Assembly: GCA_001939145.1 (NCBI GenBank)
Contig: LSRX01000055.1
Location: 1-64,000 of the forward strand
DNA length: 64,000 nt
DNA from: Symbiodinium microadriaticum
Lineage: Eukaryota > Sar > Dinophyceae > Suessiales > Symbiodiniaceae
Direction of reading: 5' to 3'
Shown here: in pieces, positions 26,584 to 32,500 of the stretch
Layout of the letters: every line of letters begins with the position of its first letter
How positions within the stretch are numbered: the stretch's first letter is position 1
Program-made: the position numbers and the translations under genes
The notes under the pieces: model-generated
Databases searched by the model: none
What the model was told of the DNA's origin: nothing
The model's input: only the letters and a program-made list of their open reading frames with translations

Positions 26584-29500
26584 TTATTTATATATATATA
26601 CACACACACATTGTGTGTCATGTGCAGCCTTCCCCACCTTACCTTTGTTTGTCTGGATTCCCTGCGCCTCTGACTACAGGTGAGGAGTCTTCAAAATCCG
26701 TTCTGCCTGGTCTTAGGCGCACATGAAGTAGACTTGGGGTTCGGGACTTGTGGGGTTAGCGGGCACTGCCACAGATGCGGGACGATAGTGTCTCAGAGTC
26801 TGGTTCATGCAATACCAGAGGCTGCACGGCGATCTGTCTAAGCACGACGACCAGAATACTCCTCCATTCGTTGGATCTTCCGGACTTGTTGATTCTCATG
26901 ACTGACCACGGCGGTCAAGCATGCTGCTGCGGCAAATTGTCAATATGCTTGGAAACGAGAACGAATGCACCCGTTTGGGCACCTTGCTGTAGGGCTGTAG
27001 GGCGCTTGACATTGAAGAACGCATGGTTCGTGACGCACGAACAGAACATCCTGGACTTTGGGGGTTTGGGGTTTGGGGTTTGGTGCGGTAAATGGCCGAA
27101 GTAGATCCTGCTGCCTTAAGCAGCAGCAGGTTACCATGGGGCCATGTGACGCTGCTTGTTGAAGATGAAAAAGCTCGAGCCCCTAGTTGCTCCTAAAGAG
27201 AGCACATGACATCAGATCAGGCAACCAATCTCCATCGAACAAAGCCTCCACGCCAACATAACCCTAAGCCCTGCTTACAGAAGTAAAAAGGGTCAGGCCT
27301 GGTTTGAAGCTCCTTCGACTGCCTAAAGCTAAACAACGCCAACTCAGCATGAGTACCATTCTCGCAACCTGTCGCAAGCAACGAAACACATATGTCATCT
27401 AAGCAAAGGTCTTTGCCCAGCCACTGGGGCTTGGCACAGCACGTCGATTTAGGATCAGGTTTCAGGGTTTAGGCTTTACGGCTTACTTGGGGTTTACGGT
27501 TAAAGGATTAATGTCAGTGCTCCGGGCACGGGTATCCTTTTAAGGGGCACCCGCCAAGCAATAGACGTACCGGTCGAGGTACCATCTCGCCTTCCCCGTT
27601 TTCCTTAAACGGACAACTCCGGTCGAAGAAGGATACAAGGTGAGGTCTTGTTTTTGGTAGTTGGGAAGGTCTAGGTTAGCTTTTTTTTGTGTGTTAGAGT
27701 GTTTAGCCCAGGTGAAGAGTTATGCCTTTGAGTGCTGTTTCCCCCACAAGCACCCCGCGCTGATCTAAGCCTTTTTCACCAGCCCAAACAACGACAACAA
27801 CCCTATCCTAAACCCTTCAAGCCCTACGTATCAAGCCTAGTGCCTCAAACTCGCAGCTTCCATACATTTGGATATTTTTGAGTCTCCGTATAAGTTAGGG
27901 CTTATAGCGTTTAGGGTTATTTATGAGAAGGTTTTACTGCGTGTATCTTGAGACGTTATCTTGGCGGTGCTCACGGTAGTAGCGCAGTAGTGTTCGAAAC
28001 TGTAACTAAAATTAAACCCTCCTTCCTAAACTCTAAACCCAAACCTATGACACGTGACCCTTATTTGCACAAGCAATGATCTATCCTCATCTACGGGCAC
28101 CCATGGGGCCCAAACTTAAAAACGCAAATCCCAAAGCCTTAACCCCTCATCCCGCAAGCCAGGCCTTAGACTTAAAGAGACCCTAAACTTAGTGTTTGGG
28201 GCCTACGGCTTAGGGTGTATAGGCCTCCCCCACAAAAGGCTACCAGACGCCTATATCCCCCAAGCCCTCGGAGACACACCCGCCAAGTAACAGAGGTCTG
28301 AATAATTGGAAATTTGTAAAGGTATCTTCTTGTCGTCCCTTTGTGTTCTTACTACAGTACTCTACAACCCCGTACCATAATAATGATCGCTCCCCCTACC
28401 GCTACGAAGGGTTCTCTAAGGCTCTTCCTTTAAGCGTACCACAAGGGTTAGATAACTCAGGGAATTTTAGGGTTTTGGGGTGTTGGAAGGGTTTAGGGAT
28501 TCAGCTGTTGCGAGTTGTTCAAGATTTAGGAATGGGTTTAGGGGTTTTACGGTTTAGGTAGGGGTTGAGGGCTTGGGAGAAGCGCGAAGTCGCAAGGTGC
28601 ATCTGGGACACCGAGGAAACCTCCCCTGTTCAGACGCTGCCTGGGTCCCAAAGTTTCTGCTTCTCATCGGCTGTGACGCGAGTTGGGCCTTGTAAACCCT
28701 GAGGGTCCTAGGGTTTAGGGGTTTTGGGTTTGAGGGTTTAGGGTTTTAGGGTTTAGGGCTTTAGGGTTTGAGGGTTTGAGGGTTTAGGGTTTAGGATTCA
28801 GGGTCCAACATGTTCTGATTTGAGAGGAGCCCGAGCACTAACTACTGGTCCCAGCATCCCTAAACCAGCCCTACACTTTCCTAAGACCTTAAACCCTAAA
28901 CCGTAATCCCTAAACCCTTGTCCCTAAACCCTAAACCCTGATCCCTAATCCCTATAGTCCCTAAACCCTAATCCCTATAGTCTCTAATCCTTAAACCCTG
29001 AACCCTAGTCCCTATCATCCCTAAACCCTGAACCCTAATCCCTATAGTCCCTAAACCCTGAACCCATGTCCTTAAACTCAGCACGAGGGTTTAGGGTTTC
29101 AGGCCCCGGAAAGCAATGGGTTTCATCCGTCTGAAGTACTTCTGAGGTCCACAGCCTCGAAGCTACCATTTTTCAACCCCCGGAGCCTTAAACCCTAAAC
29201 CCTACAGGTTTAGGGTTTTAGGGTTTAGGGTTTAGGGCTAAGTCGTTTAGGAAAAACCCTATAGACCTAATGAAAGGGTCGGTTACCAGCCAATACATAC
29301 CAATACTATTCCTTAGGGTTCTGTGCAATAATCAAAATTCCACAACCTTCCCTACCCCAACACGCTGAGCCCTAAACCCTATCCGTTCAAACTACGTTAA
29401 TCGAAGAACCCTAAACCCTAAAGCCTAAAAAACCGTAAACCCTAACCCTAAACCCCTTTGCCAGAACCGAAGAGCCCCTCCTCTAGAGCCTTCAAGGCCC

Positions 29501-32500
29501 CTGCATCAGGCTTTAGGGTTTAGGGCCTTCGGGTTTTTTGGGTTTCGGGCCTTCGGGGCTTCGGGTTTTAGGATTTAGGGTTTTGGGCCTTCGGGGCTTC
29601 GGGTTTTACGGTTTAGGGTTCAGGGCCTTCCGGGCTTCGGGTTTTAGGGGTCTAGGCTTTGATTCGGGGTTTTTGGGCTTTGGGTTTGGGGTTTAGGTTT
29701 AGGTCTAAGGCTTATGGGTTTGCTGGCCGTGAGCTACACCGTCAACCCGTCAACCCAAAGCGTTTAGGGAGTAGGGCATTACAGGTCTGTGGGTCTGCGT
29801 AGGGAACCGGGTTGACAGGCTCTAGACCCCAAACCCTACCTTAAGCTACCACAACCTCGTGTTTTGTAGGTTCTTACTATCAACCCTAATATAGAATTTA
29901 TGGGGACCCTACAAAAGAGAAGGATTTGGTAGCTTAGGGTTTTGTAGGTTCTTACTATCAACCCGAATATTACCCGAATATAGAATTTATGCGGACCCTA
30001 CAAAAAAGTAGAATTTGGTAGCTACAGACCCTAGTTAATTGAACTGCACCGTCCATGCGCATCCGCAGCAACTGAGGACGGGGCACACAGACTGGGTCCA
30101 CAGTGTCGCATGGTCACCAGGCTCGGGGTTCAGGGACTATAGGGACTTTAGGGATGAGGGTTCAGGGTTTAGGGATTACAGTTTAAGGATAAGGGTTCAG
30201 GGTTCAGGGTTTCAAGATGAGGGTTTAGGGACTTTAGGGATTAGGGTTCAGGGTTTATAAGGATTAGGGATTAGGAATTAGGGTGCAGGGTCTCGGGGTT
30301 AATTAGGGTTCAGGGTTTAGGGATTAGGGTTTAAGGATTAGGGTTGAGGGTTTAGTGTTTAAGGCTTTGGCCTTTGGTTTTGGCTCGCTGCCGTCGCAGG
30401 GCTTGGTGGTTCCTTTGAGGTTCTTCGCATACTTACACTCCCCGGTGCTGTTCACATTTTGCCAGTCGGTTCGCTGGCTTCTTTATTGTAGGGTTTAGGG
30501 TTTAGGGGTTTAGGGTTTAGGGTTTAGGGCTTAAGGGTTTAGGGTTTAGGTAGGGTCGGGTCCCAACTACAGGTCTGGCAAGCCACAGTCAAGCTTCATC
30601 GGAGAGTATAGCCAGCGGTTTCAGTCGGCTTTTGACCTCCACAATGTTCCATGGATTTCTGGTGCTGAGAATACCTGCTTCTGATCTTCAGTGGATCCAG
30701 TCGCCGTCGTCGTGGTAGTTTGCGGCCGTAGTCGTAGTAGTCGAAGTAGTAGTTGCAGCCTGGGCTCTACAACCTAAACCCGACACCCGTTTCCTGAATT
30801 CCAAAGCACTAAACCCCAGACCCTAAGCCCTAAATCCGAAATCCCAAGCCCAAAACCCTAAGCCGCCCGTATCAAAAAGCCTAACAGGCGGTCACCATGT
30901 GGCAAGCGCATCTTCAGACCATTCGGTGCGAGTGTGGGATGTCTTCACAGGCCGGGGTCTGGTACGATGAGGGTTTTACAAGGGGGGTCCATGAGGGGGT
31001 TAGGGTTTAGGGTTTCCTTTAAGGGGTCTACATGAGGCTTTACAAGGGTGTTGGTTAGATACAAAGGTCTAGAGAAGGGTGGTCACAAGTGTTTTTTTGT
31101 TTAAGGGTGTTCCTTGGACTTTATTTTATGCTGTTTTGTCAGGGTTAATCGTTTGGGGAAGTTGTTGCCACCTAAAGTCCCGATGCACAGAAAAAAAACA
31201 TCCTACATCTGGGGGTGCAAAGGCCCTGAAAAGACAATTCCTGACAGCCTTACTCGCGAGATCCTCAAGTTCATGTGGTAGGTCGGGCCGTCAAAACTTG
31301 TAACACTACCCATAAGCTCCATTTTCGGGGATTACCTTATAGGATCCGAAATACAAACCACAAAGGAACTACTATGGTTACTATGGAGCCTGTGGGTAGT
31401 TACTAGTTACACTAGTTGTTTGGCAACGCTCCGGTTGATTGTTTCGACGTTCAGAGCTTTTGTAGCGCTCTGAGTTTCCTAGCGCAAAGGGGTAGGTCCC
31501 TCAACCCCTAAACCCTAAACCCCTACACCCTAAACCCTGCAGTCTAAACCCGAAACCCTAAACTGTCAACAGAGTTGCACTGGCTTTGGGCTTGACTCGT
31601 CATAGTGCAATTCTTCTCCCTGGTTCTCAGTAGGGAATGGGGGAATGGATCCCTATGATAGATAGTCCCTTAAGGTCTCTTATAGTAGTCCCAACAACCC
31701 ATTCCTCCATTCCCTAAACCCCCAAAACCCTAAACCCTAAAACCCTAAACCCTAAACCCATTCCCTAAACCCTAAACCCATTCCCTAAACCCTAAAACCC
31801 TAAACCCTACTAAGAACCAGGGAGTCTTTGGAGAGGAGTGGTGGTTGTTGCGGCCCCTAGGGTCCCGAAGCCAAGACCTCTAGACCCAAAGCCCCTACTA
31901 GACAGTTTAGGGTTTAGGGCTTTAGGGTTTTAGAGTTTTAGGGTTTAGGGTTTTAGGGTTTAGGGTTGAGGGTTTTTGGGTTTCGGGTTTTTAGGGTTTA
32001 GGGTTTAGAACCCCAGGGTTTACAGTCCTTCGGGTTTAGGTTCAACATAATTAGGGGCTTAAACGTTCAGTGAGAATGTTCCTCATAGTATACTCGTGCC
32101 CGCGATGACTGTATCGTTTCCAGTCACTTTTGCTGCTCATACCAATCTTAAGCTTCATGTTCTAAGACATGAATTCTGAAACCCTTGCTCCTGGGTTCCT
32201 TAAGAAGTTCACTTAAGCTACCAAAGTAGGAACACGGAGCACATGTTCTGCAATGCTTTCCTGATTGCTCTGTTTGGGTTACTAGCATATGGAACGTAGA
32301 CTACAGTGTAGACTATGTGAAATGCTTTGCTTACTGTGGCACCGTTAATCACATGAATTCCTTAACAGTATACCAGAATGGAGATAAAGAGTCGAAAGTA
32401 CGCTTTGCGAGTTTTGCTGATTTTGTTTAGGTTAAGTTGTGGTGCATACCAAGAGCCTGTACAGAACTTTCGTAGACCCCTTATAAGACTTCATAGAACT

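Noticed and set aside
26540-26640. Ser/Ile/Tyr-rich frame across the TA microsatellite
   Set aside because: It is a translation of simple repeats.
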